Source: Betaproteobacteria bacterium UBA2592 (lineage in GTDB: Bacteria; Pseudomonadota; Gammaproteobacteria; Burkholderiales; Rhodocyclaceae). Taken from it: DNA of 52,681 bases. The position numbers were made by a program, and so were the translations under genes. The notes under the pieces were generated by a model. It searched no databases and was not told where the DNA came from. It saw only the letters and a program-made list of their open reading frames with translations. Positions 41,537 to 50,204 of the stretch are shown here, piece by piece (position 1 is the stretch's first letter; each line of letters opens with the position of its first letter). Location of the stretch: NCBI GenBank assembly GCA_002340095.1, contig DDKS01000066.1, positions 1 through 52,681 of the forward strand, in the 5' to 3' direction.

Positions 41537-42331
41537 TCAGACCGCCACCGGGGCAGGAATGTGGGGATGGGGGTCGTAGCCCTCCAGCCGGAAGTCCTCG
41601 TAACGGAACGCGAACAGGTCGCGGATTTCCGGATTGAGCCACATGCGGGGCAGGGGGCGGGGCTCCCGGGTCAGCTGCAGGCGGGCCTGTTCGAAGTGGT
41701 TGCGGTAGAGGTGGGCGTCTCCCAGGGTATGCACGAAGTCGCCGGGCTCGTAGTCGCAGACCTGGGCCAGCATCAGGGTGAGCAGCGCATAGGAGGCGAT
41801 ATTGAAGGGCACGCCCAGGAAGATGTCGGCGCTGCGCTGGTAGAGCTGGCAGGAGAGCCGGCCGTCGGCTACGTAGAACTGGAACAGGCAGTGGCAAGGC
41901 GGGAGCGCCATGCGGTCCACATCGGCCGGGTTCCAGGCCGTCACCAGGTGGCGGCGGGAATCCGGGTTGTGCTTCAGGCTGTGCACCAGTTGCCGGATCT
42001 GGTCGATCTCACCGCCATCCCGGGCCGGCCAGTGGCGCCACTGGTGGCCATAGACCGGCCCCAGGTCGCCCTGCTCGTCGGCCCACTCGTCCCAGATGCG
42101 CACCCCGTTTTGCTTCAGGTAGGCGATGTTGGTGTCTCCCTGCAGGAACCACAGCAGCTCGTGGATGATGGACTTGAGGTGCAGTTTCTTCGTGGTGAGC
42201 AGGGGGAAACCCTGGCGCAGGTCGAAGCGCATCTGCCAGCCGAACACGGAACGGGTGCCGGTTCCGGTCCGGTCGGACTTGTCGTGGCCGTGCTCGAGCA
42301 CGTGGCGCATCAGGTCGAGATAGGCTTGCAT
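41537..42331 (-). CDS. thyA: Thymidylate synthase
   Basis: A 264-residue ThyA of standard length. Catalytic Cys146 is in MALPPCHCLFQFYV. RTGTGTRSVFG, HELLWFLQGDTNI, DLGPVYGHQWR and YQRSADIFLGVPFNIASYAL are the family blocks. It methylates dUMP to dTMP using methylenetetrahydrofolate. A TAGAAT at 42366-42361 on the minus strand could be its -10 box; no strong -35 is seen. The gene heads the thyA-pgi-folA run. Confidence 0.98.
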   Translation of the reverse strand: MQAYLDLMRHVLEHGHDKSDRTGTGTRSVFGWQMRFDLRQGFPLLTTKKLHLKSIIHELLWFLQGDTNIAYLKQNGVRIWDEWADEQGDLGPVYGHQWRHWPARDGGEIDQIRQLVHSLKHNPDSRRHLVTAWNPADVDRMALPPCHCLFQFYVADGRLSCQLYQRSADIFLGVPFNIASYALLTLMLAQVCDYEPGDFVHTLGDAHLYRNHFEQARLQLTREPRPLPRMWLNPEIRDLFAFRYEDFRLEGYDPHPHIPAPVAV

Positions 42332-42472
42332 GACATCAGACAGGCGATGGTGAGGCGGGCATTCTAACCTGCTCCACGTTCCGTGGCGCGGCCTGTGCCC
42401 GGGCCGCGGAGCCCTCAGTCCGCTGGTATATACTCATGCCCTGCAGAAAACCCTGGGTTCAGGCAGCCATCC

Positions 42473-44032
42473 ATGCTCGGAAAAATCTTTCAAGGCAAAT
42501 CAGACCATCCCCTGGCCGATGCCGGCGAATTGCGACGGGTCCTGCATGAGCTGCCTGCGGATAATGCCTTTCGCTCCCTGGACGAGATCATGGGTTGGCT
42601 CGAGTCCTGCGAGGCGGGCGACCTGGCGGGCTTCACCCGCTTTAGCATCGTGCGGCAGCTCGATGAGGCGGCCCAGCCCCACCTGAAGCGGCTGGCCCGG
42701 GATTACCTGCATTCTCCCCGTCTGTCCCGTTCCGAGGAGCGGCGCCTGTGGACCATCATCCACGGTTTCTGGGAAGTGGTGGCCCGCCAGTACGAGTGCT
42801 GCCTGGAAGGAGCCGAGGCCAAGGACAGGAACGGGGAGCAGCTCAAGCCCCATCTGCCCTTGCTCACGGCTCGGATCATCGCCGCCCTGGGCACCGCCCT
42901 GAAGTGGCAGCACTTCCGTTATGGCCCGGTCCAGGGGGACCATTGGGTGCGCATGGGGCGCCCCTACCTGCTGGCCGAGCGCCTGGGCTTTTCCGGCAAG
43001 ACCTTGCAGATGTACCCGGGCCAGGGGGGCGTGGCCTCCCCGGCCGGTGAATACCTGAAGGTACTGCTGTTCCAGTCTTCTTCCCTGGATTGCCTGCTGC
43101 CCCTGGAAATCGAGCTGGCGGAGCGGCTCATCGCCCATCTGTTGCCGGACTTCATCCTCACCCGGGAAAGCGGTCCCGGCAGCGTGTACTGGGTCGATGC
43201 GGCCCGGCCCATGCCCCCGGTGCGGCTCGCCCAGCTACCCGACACCCTTGCCCCCACCCTGCGCTTCTTCCAGCCGGGCGAGGCGGAAAACCGCCTGCTG
43301 GCCTTGATCCGCGAGATCGAGCGGGGCAACGAAGTGCCTGCCAGCCTGAATCTGGGGGGCAGTTATCCGGCCAAGACGGTGCTGCCGGTGATGCGTCACC
43401 TGGCCTCCTACTGGGCGCCGGTGCCGCCCCAGCGCCAGCATGTGCGGCACCGGGTCAAGCACCGGGTGGCGGTGCTGCCCGGGCTGGTGAACGCCTTCGT
43501 GGTCTTCTCGCCCGAATTCGGCGGTAAGCCCATGGGGCTGCCCCTGGAGAGCTGGATCGTGGAAAACGTCAGCCGCGGCGGCTTCGGCGCCACGGTGCAG
43601 GAAATCAAGGGCGACTGGCTCAAGGTGGGGGCCCTGCTGGCCCTGCAGCCGGAGGGGGCAGAGAACTGGGTGGTGGGGGTGGTGCGCCGTTATCACCGGG
43701 TCAGCGACCAGGAGGCCCAGGTGGGCATCGAAACCCTGTCGCGCCGGATCGCCAGCGTCGAGATCCGGCCCCGGGCCGCCTCCAGTTATGCGATCGATGC
43801 CGGGGCGCCCGGGCTATGGCTGCAGGACGACAATCCCCAGGGAGAGGTGCGCTTCGTCCTGCCGGTGCATACCTTCGATGTGCGCGAGAGCCTGGAATTC
43901 GACTACAACGGCCGCCGGGTCTTCCTGGCACCGGTCGCCCTGCTGGAGCAGGGCAGCGATTACGAGGTGGCCCGCTACCGGGCCACGGTGGCGGCGCCGG
44001 CCGCGATCGGCGGGAGGGGGGCTCAGGCCTGA
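42473..44032 (+). CDS. Conserved protein with C-terminal PilZ-like domain
   Basis: A 519-residue protein from the ATG at 42473. The earlier in-frame ATG at 42383 lies before a TATACT box at 42429-42434 and is rejected. The N-terminal 300 residues are helical and match nothing I can name. Residues about 320-430 look like PilZ: R327-VKH-R331 gives RxxxR, and N365-VSRGG370 gives NxSxxG, the c-di-GMP-binding pair, followed by beta-rich sequence. No signal peptide or membrane helix is seen. It may be another c-di-GMP receptor. Its last ten bases overlap the converging mog gene. Confidence 0.75.
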   Translation: MLGKIFQGKSDHPLADAGELRRVLHELPADNAFRSLDEIMGWLESCEAGDLAGFTRFSIVRQLDEAAQPHLKRLARDYLHSPRLSRSEERRLWTIIHGFWEVVARQYECCLEGAEAKDRNGEQLKPHLPLLTARIIAALGTALKWQHFRYGPVQGDHWVRMGRPYLLAERLGFSGKTLQMYPGQGGVASPAGEYLKVLLFQSSSLDCLLPLEIELAERLIAHLLPDFILTRESGPGSVYWVDAARPMPPVRLAQLPDTLAPTLRFFQPGEAENRLLALIREIERGNEVPASLNLGGSYPAKTVLPVMRHLASYWAPVPPQRQHVRHRVKHRVAVLPGLVNAFVVFSPEFGGKPMGLPLESWIVENVSRGGFGATVQEIKGDWLKVGALLALQPEGAENWVVGVVRRYHRVSDQEAQVGIETLSRRIASVEIRPRAASSYAIDAGAPGLWLQDDNPQGEVRFVLPVHTFDVRESLEFDYNGRRVFLAPVALLEQGSDYEVARYRATVAAPAAIGGRGAQA

Positions 44033-44616
44033 GCCGGGCGCTGGGCCGACTTGGGCCGGAAGGCCTTGACCACGGCCGGGTCCGTCTCCATCCAGGGCGC
44101 ACCGATCAGGTCCAGGCAGTAGGGCACGGCGGCGAAGATGCCCGGCACCAGGGTCTTGCCCTCGGCATCCTTCAGGCCTTCCAGGGTTTCCTGGATCGAT
44201 TTGGGTTGGCCCGGCAGGTTGATGATCAGGGCATGTTTGCGGATCACCGCCACCTGGCGGGAGAGGATGGCGGTGGGCACGAAGTTGAGGCTGATCTGGC
44301 GCATCTGCTCGCCGAAGCCGGGCATTTCCTTGTCCCCCACGGCCAGGGTGGCCTCGGGGGTCACATCGCGCAGGGCCGGGCCGGTGCCGCCGGTGGTGAG
44401 CACCAGATGGCAGCCGGCCTCGTCCACCAGGGCCTTCAGGGTGGCTTCGATGGTGGGCCGGTCATCGGGAATCAGCCGGGCTTCCACCTGGAAGGGCGTA
44501 CTGATGGCACGGGTCAGCCATGCCTGCAGGGCGGGAATGCCCTGGTCCGCGTAGGTGCCGTTCGAGGCCCGGTCGCTGATCGAAACGAGGCCGATCCTGA
44601 GCGCGTCATTCGCCAT
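44023..44616 (-). CDS. mog: Molybdopterin adenylyltransferase
   Basis: A 197-residue MogA. The motifs IGLVSISDRASNGTYADQGI, VLTTGGTGPALRDVTPEATL and INLPGQPKSIQETLEGL match MogA rather than MoaB. It adenylates molybdopterin before metal insertion. Its start lies inside the end of darP (11-base overlap), so they are probably co-transcribed. A MoeB/ThiF-type enzyme is also in the window at 51892-52659, but no other molybdenum cofactor genes are. Confidence 0.95.
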   Translation of the reverse strand: MANDALRIGLVSISDRASNGTYADQGIPALQAWLTRAISTPFQVEARLIPDDRPTIEATLKALVDEAGCHLVLTTGGTGPALRDVTPEATLAVGDKEMPGFGEQMRQISLNFVPTAILSRQVAVIRKHALIINLPGQPKSIQETLEGLKDAEGKTLVPGIFAAVPYCLDLIGAPWMETDPAVVKAFRPKSAQRPAQA

Positions 44617-45157
44617 CGCCGGCCTCCTTCGTTGAACCGCTTTCCTGGCGGTCGAGTTCCTTGAAAACCTGGAACAGCTCCCGGAAATTGCGGGGAGGCT
44701 TGTTTTCCGCCTGTTCCCGGAGGGCGGCCCGGCGCAGCTGGCGCAGGTGGGTCAGGTCGGCTCCGGGGTATTTGCCGGCGATTTCCTGCAGCACCGTCTC
44801 GTCTTCCAGAAAGCGGGTGCGCAAGCGTTCCAGCCGATGCAGCTTTGCCACTTCGGCGGCTGAGTCCCCCCGCACATGGGCCAGGGCTTCGCGGATGGGC
44901 TCCGGATCCAGGCCCCGCATCAGCTTGCCGATGTACTGGAGCTGGCGCCGCCGGGCTTCGAATTTGCCGATGCGCTGGTATTCCAGCACCGCTTCGAGCA
45001 GATCCTCGTCCAGACCCATGCGCTGCAACTGGTCCCGGGACAGGTCCACCAAAGCCTCTCCCAGGGCTTGCAGTTCGTGCATGGCCTGCTTGATCTGGGT
45101 CTTCGAGGGACGGCCGGTGTCTACCAGCGCATCGTCTTTGCGTTTGTTGTGGTGCAT
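44606..45157 (-). CDS. darP: Ribosome biogenesis factor DarP (YjgA, DUF615)
   Basis: A 183-residue highly charged protein with the DUF615 blocks SKTQIKQAMHELQALGEALV, LLEAVLEYQRIGKFEARRRQ and LQYIGKLMRGLDPEPIREAL. In E. coli YjgA/DarP binds late 50S precursor particles. In many proteobacteria it is divergent from pmbA, as here (85-base gap holding a TATGAT at 45195-45200 facing pmbA). Confidence 0.94.
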   Translation of the reverse strand: MHHNKRKDDALVDTGRPSKTQIKQAMHELQALGEALVDLSRDQLQRMGLDEDLLEAVLEYQRIGKFEARRRQLQYIGKLMRGLDPEPIREALAHVRGDSAAEVAKLHRLERLRTRFLEDETVLQEIAGKYPGADLTHLRQLRRAALREQAENKPPRNFRELFQVFKELDRQESGSTKEAGDGE

Positions 45158-45242
45158 GGCGGCCTTGCGCAGCAGGGGAGGCGGACGGGGCTGCTATGAT
45201 AGCGATTTTTCACGTCCGGCGGTTCTGTCCCGCTTTCTTCTC

Positions 45243-46583
45243 ATGGCTGAGCAACGATTCTCCCACGACTTTTCCACCCTCCAGCAACTGGCCCGCGATG
45301 TCCTCGCACATGCCCGCCTCAAGGGTGCCAGCGCCTGTGAGGTGGATGTTTCCGAAGGTTTCGGCCAGTCCGTCAGCGTGCGCTGCGGCGAAGTGGAAAC
45401 CATTGAGCACAACCGGGAGAAGGGAGTTGGGGTCAGCGTTTACGTGGGTCAGCGCCGCGGCCATGCGAGTACCTCGGATTTTTCTCCCAGGGCCCTGCGC
45501 GAGACGGTCGAGGCTGCTCTCAACATCGCCCGCTTCACCGCCGAAGATGACTGCGCCGGCCTGCCGGAGCCGGAACTGCTGGCCCGGGAAACCATGGATC
45601 TGCAGCTTTACCATCCCTGGGAGTTGTCGGTGGAGGACGCCATTGAATTGGCCCGGCGTTGTGAAGCGGCCGCCTTTGACGTGGATGAGCGCATCAGCAA
45701 CTCCGAGGGGGCCACCATTTCCACCCAGCAGGGCCAGTTCGTGGCTGCCAACAGCCTGGGCTTCATGGGCGGTTATCCGACTTCCCGCCATTACATCGCC
45801 TGCTCGGTCATTGCCGGGGAGCAGGAGGCCATGCAGCGGGACGACTGGTATACCACCCACCGGGATGCGGCCCGCCTCGACAGTCCGGAATCCGTCGGAC
45901 AACGGGCCGCCCGTCGCGCCCTGGCCCGGCTCGAACCCCGCAAGATCGTCACGGGCAGCTACCCGGTGATCTTCGAGGCGCCGCTGGCTGCCGGCCTGCT
46001 CGGCAATTTCGTTCAGGCCGTGAGCGGCGGCGCCCTGTACCGTAAATCCACCTTTTTGCTCGACCATCTGGGCAAGCCGGTTTTTCCCGGCTTCTTCCAG
46101 TTGAGCGAGCGCCCCCACCTGCCCGGCGGGTTGGCCAGTTCGCCCTTCGATAATGACGGCGTGGCGACCCGGGACCGGGAGGTGGTGCGGGACGGCATTC
46201 TCGAAGGCTATTTCCTCAGTGTCTATTCCGGCCGCAAGCTGGGCATGCCCAGCACGGGCAATGCGGGCGGCAGCCACAACCTGATCCTCAGGCCGGGGGA
46301 GCACGATCTGGAGGGCCTGCTGCGCCTGATGGGCCGGGGGGTGCTGGTGACGGAACTACTGGGTCACGGGGTCAATTACGTGACCGGGGATTATTCCCGT
46401 GGCGCAGCGGGCTTCTGGGTGGAGGACGGGCAGATTGTCCATCCGGTGGAGGAAATCACCATCGCCGGCAACCTCAAGGACATGTTCCGCAACCTCCGGG
46501 CCGTGGGCCGGGATGTGCAGGTAAGGGGGTCGAAACAGACCGGTTCCCTGCTGCTGGAGGCCATGACCGTGGCGGCAGGGTGA
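45243..46583 (+). CDS. pmbA: Metalloprotease PmbA (TldE)
   Basis: A 446-residue PmbA/TldE from the ATG at 45243; the longer frame back to 44661 is antisense to darP. Blocks include CEVDVSEGFGQSVSVRCGEV, GVGVSVYVGQRRGHASTSDF, VIFEAPLAAGLLGNFVQAVS, SSPFDNDGVATRDREVVRDG and LGHGVNYVTGDYSRGAAGFW. With TldD (not in the window) it forms a protease that matures microcin B17 and degrades CcdA in E. coli. It is followed at once by the TRAP-type gene. Confidence 0.96.
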   Translation: MAEQRFSHDFSTLQQLARDVLAHARLKGASACEVDVSEGFGQSVSVRCGEVETIEHNREKGVGVSVYVGQRRGHASTSDFSPRALRETVEAALNIARFTAEDDCAGLPEPELLARETMDLQLYHPWELSVEDAIELARRCEAAAFDVDERISNSEGATISTQQGQFVAANSLGFMGGYPTSRHYIACSVIAGEQEAMQRDDWYTTHRDAARLDSPESVGQRAARRALARLEPRKIVTGSYPVIFEAPLAAGLLGNFVQAVSGGALYRKSTFLLDHLGKPVFPGFFQLSERPHLPGGLASSPFDNDGVATRDREVVRDGILEGYFLSVYSGRKLGMPSTGNAGGSHNLILRPGEHDLEGLLRLMGRGVLVTELLGHGVNYVTGDYSRGAAGFWVEDGQIVHPVEEITIAGNLKDMFRNLRAVGRDVQVRGSKQTGSLLLEAMTVAAG

Positions 46584-46600
46584 CGGGGAAGGAATCAGGC

Positions 46601-47719
46601 ATGCAAAGACGGAATTTTCTCAAGCAGGCAGGCGCTGGCGCCACGGCGGCGGCCGCCTCCCTGGGGCTGGCCGCCTGTGGCAGGGCGGAGGAGAAGCCGG
46701 CGGCGCCGGCGGTACACGCCGAACCCTCCATCAAGTGGCGCATGACCTCGAGCTTTCCCAAGAGCATGGACATCCTCTGGGGCAATGGGGAGCGTTTCTG
46801 CCGGCACCTGCGCGAGCTGACCGGCGGCCGTTTCGACATCCGCGTCTTTCCCGCCGGGGAAATCGTGCCCGGGCTCCAGGCCCTGGATGCGGTGCAGCAG
46901 GGCACCGTGGAAATGGCGCATACCTGTTCCTACTACTACGTGGGCAAGGACAGGACCTTCGGTTTCGGCACCACCATGCCGTTCGGCATGAATGCCCGGC
47001 AGATGAATGCCTGGCTCTATTGTGGCGGTGGCCAGGCGCTGCTCGACGAGTTCTATGCGGGCTACGGAGTGCTGTCCTTTCCGGTCGGCAGCACCGGCGC
47101 CCAGATGGGCGGTTGGTGGCGCAAGCCGGTGCGCGGGCTGTCTGACCTGAAGGGCGTGAAGATGCGCATTGCCGGCTTGGGCGGTGCCGTGATGGAACAG
47201 CTGGGGGTGATTCCCCAGCAACTGGCCGGGGGGGACATCTACCCGGCCCTGGAAAAGGGCACCATCGACGCGGCGGAGCTGGTGGGCCCTTACGACGACG
47301 AGAAGACCGGCTTGTTCCAGGTGGCCAGGCATTACTACACCCCGGGCTGGTGGGAGCCGGGGCCCGCCATCCATTTCTTCGTGGGCCGCAGAGCCTGGGA
47401 TGCCCTGCCCGGAGCCTACCAGGAGGCTTTCCGGGTGGCGGCAGCGCAAACCAACCTGCTCACCTGCGCCGAATACGATCACGGCAATCCCCTGGCCATG
47501 GCCCGTCTCCTGCAGCAGGGGGTGAAGCTGGAGCGTTACCCGGAGGAAATCCTGTCGGCGGCCTTCGAGGCCAGTCAGTCCCTCTACGCGGATGAAGCCG
47601 CGAAGAATCCGGCCTTTGCCAAGGTGTACGGGGCCTGGGAGCGCTACCGCAAGAATCAGCACACCTGGTTCAGTGTCATCGAAACGCCGCTGGACCGTTT
47701 CGTGCAGGGCCGAGGGTGA
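46601..47719 (+). CDS. TRAP-type solute-binding protein, DctP family, Tat-type lipoprotein signal
   Basis: A 372-residue protein from the ATG at 46601 with GGAAGGA upstream. The N-terminus MQRRNFLKQAGAGATA has a twin-arginine motif, and the hydrophobic part ends in LGLAACG, a lipobox-like site. The mature part has DctP-family blocks: FPAGEIVPGLQALDAVQQGT, VEMAHTCSYYYVGKDRTFGF, GLSDLKGVKMRIAGLGGAVM and GTIDAAELVGPYDD. Such proteins deliver keto or carboxylic acids to TRAP permeases. No DctQ/DctM permease genes lie next to it. It may use permeases encoded elsewhere. Confidence 0.9.
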   Translation: MQRRNFLKQAGAGATAAAASLGLAACGRAEEKPAAPAVHAEPSIKWRMTSSFPKSMDILWGNGERFCRHLRELTGGRFDIRVFPAGEIVPGLQALDAVQQGTVEMAHTCSYYYVGKDRTFGFGTTMPFGMNARQMNAWLYCGGGQALLDEFYAGYGVLSFPVGSTGAQMGGWWRKPVRGLSDLKGVKMRIAGLGGAVMEQLGVIPQQLAGGDIYPALEKGTIDAAELVGPYDDEKTGLFQVARHYYTPGWWEPGPAIHFFVGRRAWDALPGAYQEAFRVAAAQTNLLTCAEYDHGNPLAMARLLQQGVKLERYPEEILSAAFEASQSLYADEAAKNPAFAKVYGAWERYRKNQHTWFSVIETPLDRFVQGRG

Positions 47720-47723
47720 GCCC

Positions 47724-48356
47724 ATGACGACCCGGTTCTGTTTCATCCGTCATGGCGAAACCGCCTGGAACACCCAGCGCCGCTTGCAGGGACAGATCGA
47801 CATCGGCCTGAACGATAACGGCGAGGGGCAGGCCCGGGCCGCCGGCCGCTGGCTGGCACGCCAGGGAGGTATCGAGGCCATCTATGCCAGCGACCTATCC
47901 CGAGCCTGGCGCACCGCCGAGCACATCGGCGCAGCCCTGGGGCTCACCCCCCGGCCCGTGCCGGAGCTGCGCGAGCGTCGCTATGGCTTGTTCGAGGGTT
48001 TGACCTACACCGAGGCGCGCGAGCGGCATCCGCAGCATTACGCCCGGCATGAAGCCCGGGAGCCCGATTTCGTCATTCCGGGCGGCGAGAGCCTGCGTCA
48101 GTTCCACGAGCGGGTCACCGCCTGCCTCGAGGCACTGCTGCAGCGTCACCGGGGTCAGACCCTGGCGGTCGTGCTGCATGGGGGCGTGCTTGACATCATC
48201 AACCGCTTCGTGCGCGGCAATCCCCTCCACACGCCGCGGGATTTTCTCATCCCCAACGCGGGGCTGAACTGGGTGGTGCACGACCAGGGCTGGCGCATCG
48301 AATCCTGGGGTGAAACGCCGCACCTGGAAGCGGGCGTCCTGGACGAGCTGAAGTAG
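47724..48356 (+). CDS. Histidine phosphatase (phosphoglycerate mutase-like)
   Basis: A 210-residue protein of the histidine phosphatase superfamily. The catalytic His is in CFIRHGETAWNTQRRLQGQI, and the second His is in VVLHGGVLDIINR. LRERRYGLFEGLTYTEARER follows the usual spacing. It lies four bases after the TRAP gene stop. Its size and motifs fit GpmB/CobC-like phosphatases; the substrate is not evident, and true phosphoglycerate mutase activity is doubtful. A terminator follows. Confidence 0.9.
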   Translation: MTTRFCFIRHGETAWNTQRRLQGQIDIGLNDNGEGQARAAGRWLARQGGIEAIYASDLSRAWRTAEHIGAALGLTPRPVPELRERRYGLFEGLTYTEARERHPQHYARHEAREPDFVIPGGESLRQFHERVTACLEALLQRHRGQTLAVVLHGGVLDIINRFVRGNPLHTPRDFLIPNAGLNWVVHDQGWRIESWGETPHLEAGVLDELK

Positions 48357-48357
48357 G

Positions 48358-48375
48358 GCGGGAGCCCCGCTTTTT
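48358..48375 (+). terminator. Rho-independent terminator after the histidine phosphatase gene
   Basis: A 5-bp GC stem (GCGGG with CCCGC) with a three-base loop and five T. It begins two bases after the stop and separates pmbA-TRAP-phosphatase from glyA. Confidence 0.75.
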
Positions 48376-48454
48376 GCGCTGCAGCAGCGGGTTCTCCTAT
48401 CCCCGGCCTATCCTGTAGAATTGAGCCCTTTTTCAAAGGCTTGAGGGCAAATCC

Positions 48455-49705
48455 ATGTTTTCCGCCAAAGACACGCTCGCTAAGGTTGATCCCGAACTCT
48501 GGAAGGCGATTGAAGCCGAGAATCGCCGCCAGGAGGATCACATCGAACTGATCGCCTCCGAAAACTACGTCTCCTGCGCGGTGATGGAAGCCCAGGGCTC
48601 CCAGCTCACCAACAAATATGCTGAAGGCTACCCCGGCAAGCGTTACTACGGGGGCTGCGAGCATGTGGATGTGGTCGAGCAGCTCGCCATCGACCGGCTC
48701 AAGGCCCTGTTCGGTGCCGAAGCCGCCAACGTGCAGCCCAATTCCGGCTCCCAGGCCAATCAGGCCGTGCTGATGGCGTTTGCCAAGCCCGGCGACACCA
48801 TCATGGGCATGAGCCTGGCCGAAGGCGGCCACCTGACCCATGGCATGCCGCTGAACATGTCCGGCAAGTGGTTCAACGTGGTGGCTTACGGCCTCGATGC
48901 CAAGGAAGCCATCGACTACGAGGCCATGGAAGCCCTGGCCCGGGAACACAAACCCAGGATCATCGTGGCCGGTGCCTCTGCCTACTCCCTGCGTATCGAC
49001 TGGGAGCGCTTCGCCAGGGTTGCCAAGGAAGTCGGCGCCATCTTCTGGGTGGACATGGCCCATTACGCCGGCCTGATCGCCGCTGGTTACTACCCCAATC
49101 CCGTGCCCCATGCTGATGTGGTCACCACCACCACCCACAAGACCCTGCGTGGTCCCCGCGGTGGCGTGATCCTGATGAAGGCCGAGCACGAGAAAGCCAT
49201 CAACTCCGCCATCTTCCCCGGCCTGCAGGGCGGTCCCCTGGAGCACGTGATCGCCGCCAAGGCCGTGGCCTTCAAGGAAGCGGCCACGCCCGAGTTCAAG
49301 CGTTACCAGGAGCAGGTGATCATGAACGCCCGTGTCATGGCCCGGGTGCTGGGCGAGGAGCGCGGCCTGCGCATCGTTTCGGGCGGTACCGAGTCCCACC
49401 TCTTCCTGGTGGACCTGCGCTCCAAAAACATCACCGGCAAGGCCGCCGAGGCCGCCCTGGGCCAGGCCCACATCACGGTGAACAAGAACGCCATTCCCAA
49501 GGATCCGGAAAAGCCCTTCGTCACCTCCGGCATCCGCGTCGGCTCCCCTGCCATGACCACCCGGGGCTTCACCGAGATCGAGGCCGAGAAGATCGCCCAC
49601 CTGATCGCCGACGTGCTCGATGCCCCCGAAGACCAGGCCGTGCTGGCCAAGGTGCGCGAGCAGGTGAGCGAGCTGTGCCGGCGCTTCCCGGTTTACGGGG
49701 CCTGA
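48455..49705 (+). CDS. glyA: Serine hydroxymethyltransferase
   Basis: A 416-residue GlyA. Blocks are HIELIASENYVSCAVMEAQG, NKYAEGYPGKRYYGGCEHVD, ANVQPNSGSQANQAVLMAF, and VTTTTHKTLRGPRGG with the PLP lysine. It interconverts serine and glycine, making methylenetetrahydrofolate for ThyA. A TAGAAT at 48416-48421 may be its -10 box. No glycine riboswitch or other structured leader was recognised in the 98-base gap. It is followed by nrdR after six bases, a common betaproteobacterial order. Confidence 0.98.
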   Translation: MFSAKDTLAKVDPELWKAIEAENRRQEDHIELIASENYVSCAVMEAQGSQLTNKYAEGYPGKRYYGGCEHVDVVEQLAIDRLKALFGAEAANVQPNSGSQANQAVLMAFAKPGDTIMGMSLAEGGHLTHGMPLNMSGKWFNVVAYGLDAKEAIDYEAMEALAREHKPRIIVAGASAYSLRIDWERFARVAKEVGAIFWVDMAHYAGLIAAGYYPNPVPHADVVTTTTHKTLRGPRGGVILMKAEHEKAINSAIFPGLQGGPLEHVIAAKAVAFKEAATPEFKRYQEQVIMNARVMARVLGEERGLRIVSGGTESHLFLVDLRSKNITGKAAEAALGQAHITVNKNAIPKDPEKPFVTSGIRVGSPAMTTRGFTEIEAEKIAHLIADVLDAPEDQAVLAKVREQVSELCRRFPVYGA

Positions 49706-49711
49706 CCGACC

Positions 49712-50203
49712 ATGAAATGCCCGTTCTGCGGCACCACGGATACCACCGTCGTCGATACCCGCATCAACGACGAGGGGGACGTGGTGCGCCGCAGGCGGCG
49801 TTGTACCGGCTGTGACAAGCGTTTCACCACCTACGAGCGGGCCGACGTGCAGTTGCCCCTGGTGGTCAAGAAGAACGGCGCCCGGGTGCCCTTTTCCCGG
49901 GACAAGCTGCGGGCCAGCCTGGAGCTGGCCCTGAGGAAGCGCCCGGTGAGCACCGAAGCGGTGGATAGCGCCATCGACGGCATCGAGGAGCGCCTGCTGG
50001 CTTCCGGCGAGCGGGAAATCCTCTCCCAGCAACTGGGCGAGCTGGTCATGCTCGAGCTGAAGAAGCTCGACAAGGTGGCGTACATCCGTTTCGCCTCCGT
50101 CTATCGCAATTTCGAGGATGTGGACGCCTTTTCCCGGGTGATTAAGGAAGTTTCTCCGGGCACGGCACGACGCAAGGGCGATCCTCCTCCTTCCCAGTCC
50201 TGA
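49712..50203 (+). CDS. nrdR: Transcriptional repressor NrdR
   Basis: A 163-residue NrdR. The N-terminal zinc ribbon uses Cys3, Cys6, Cys31 and Cys34. An ATP-cone domain follows (about 49-139: VVKKNGARVPFSRDKLRASL). It senses ATP/dATP and represses ribonucleotide reductase genes. No NrdR box was searched for in a systematic way here. It stands between glyA and ribD in one run. Confidence 0.97.
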   Translation: MKCPFCGTTDTTVVDTRINDEGDVVRRRRRCTGCDKRFTTYERADVQLPLVVKKNGARVPFSRDKLRASLELALRKRPVSTEAVDSAIDGIEERLLASGEREILSQQLGELVMLELKKLDKVAYIRFASVYRNFEDVDAFSRVIKEVSPGTARRKGDPPPSQS

Positions 50204-50204
50204 A

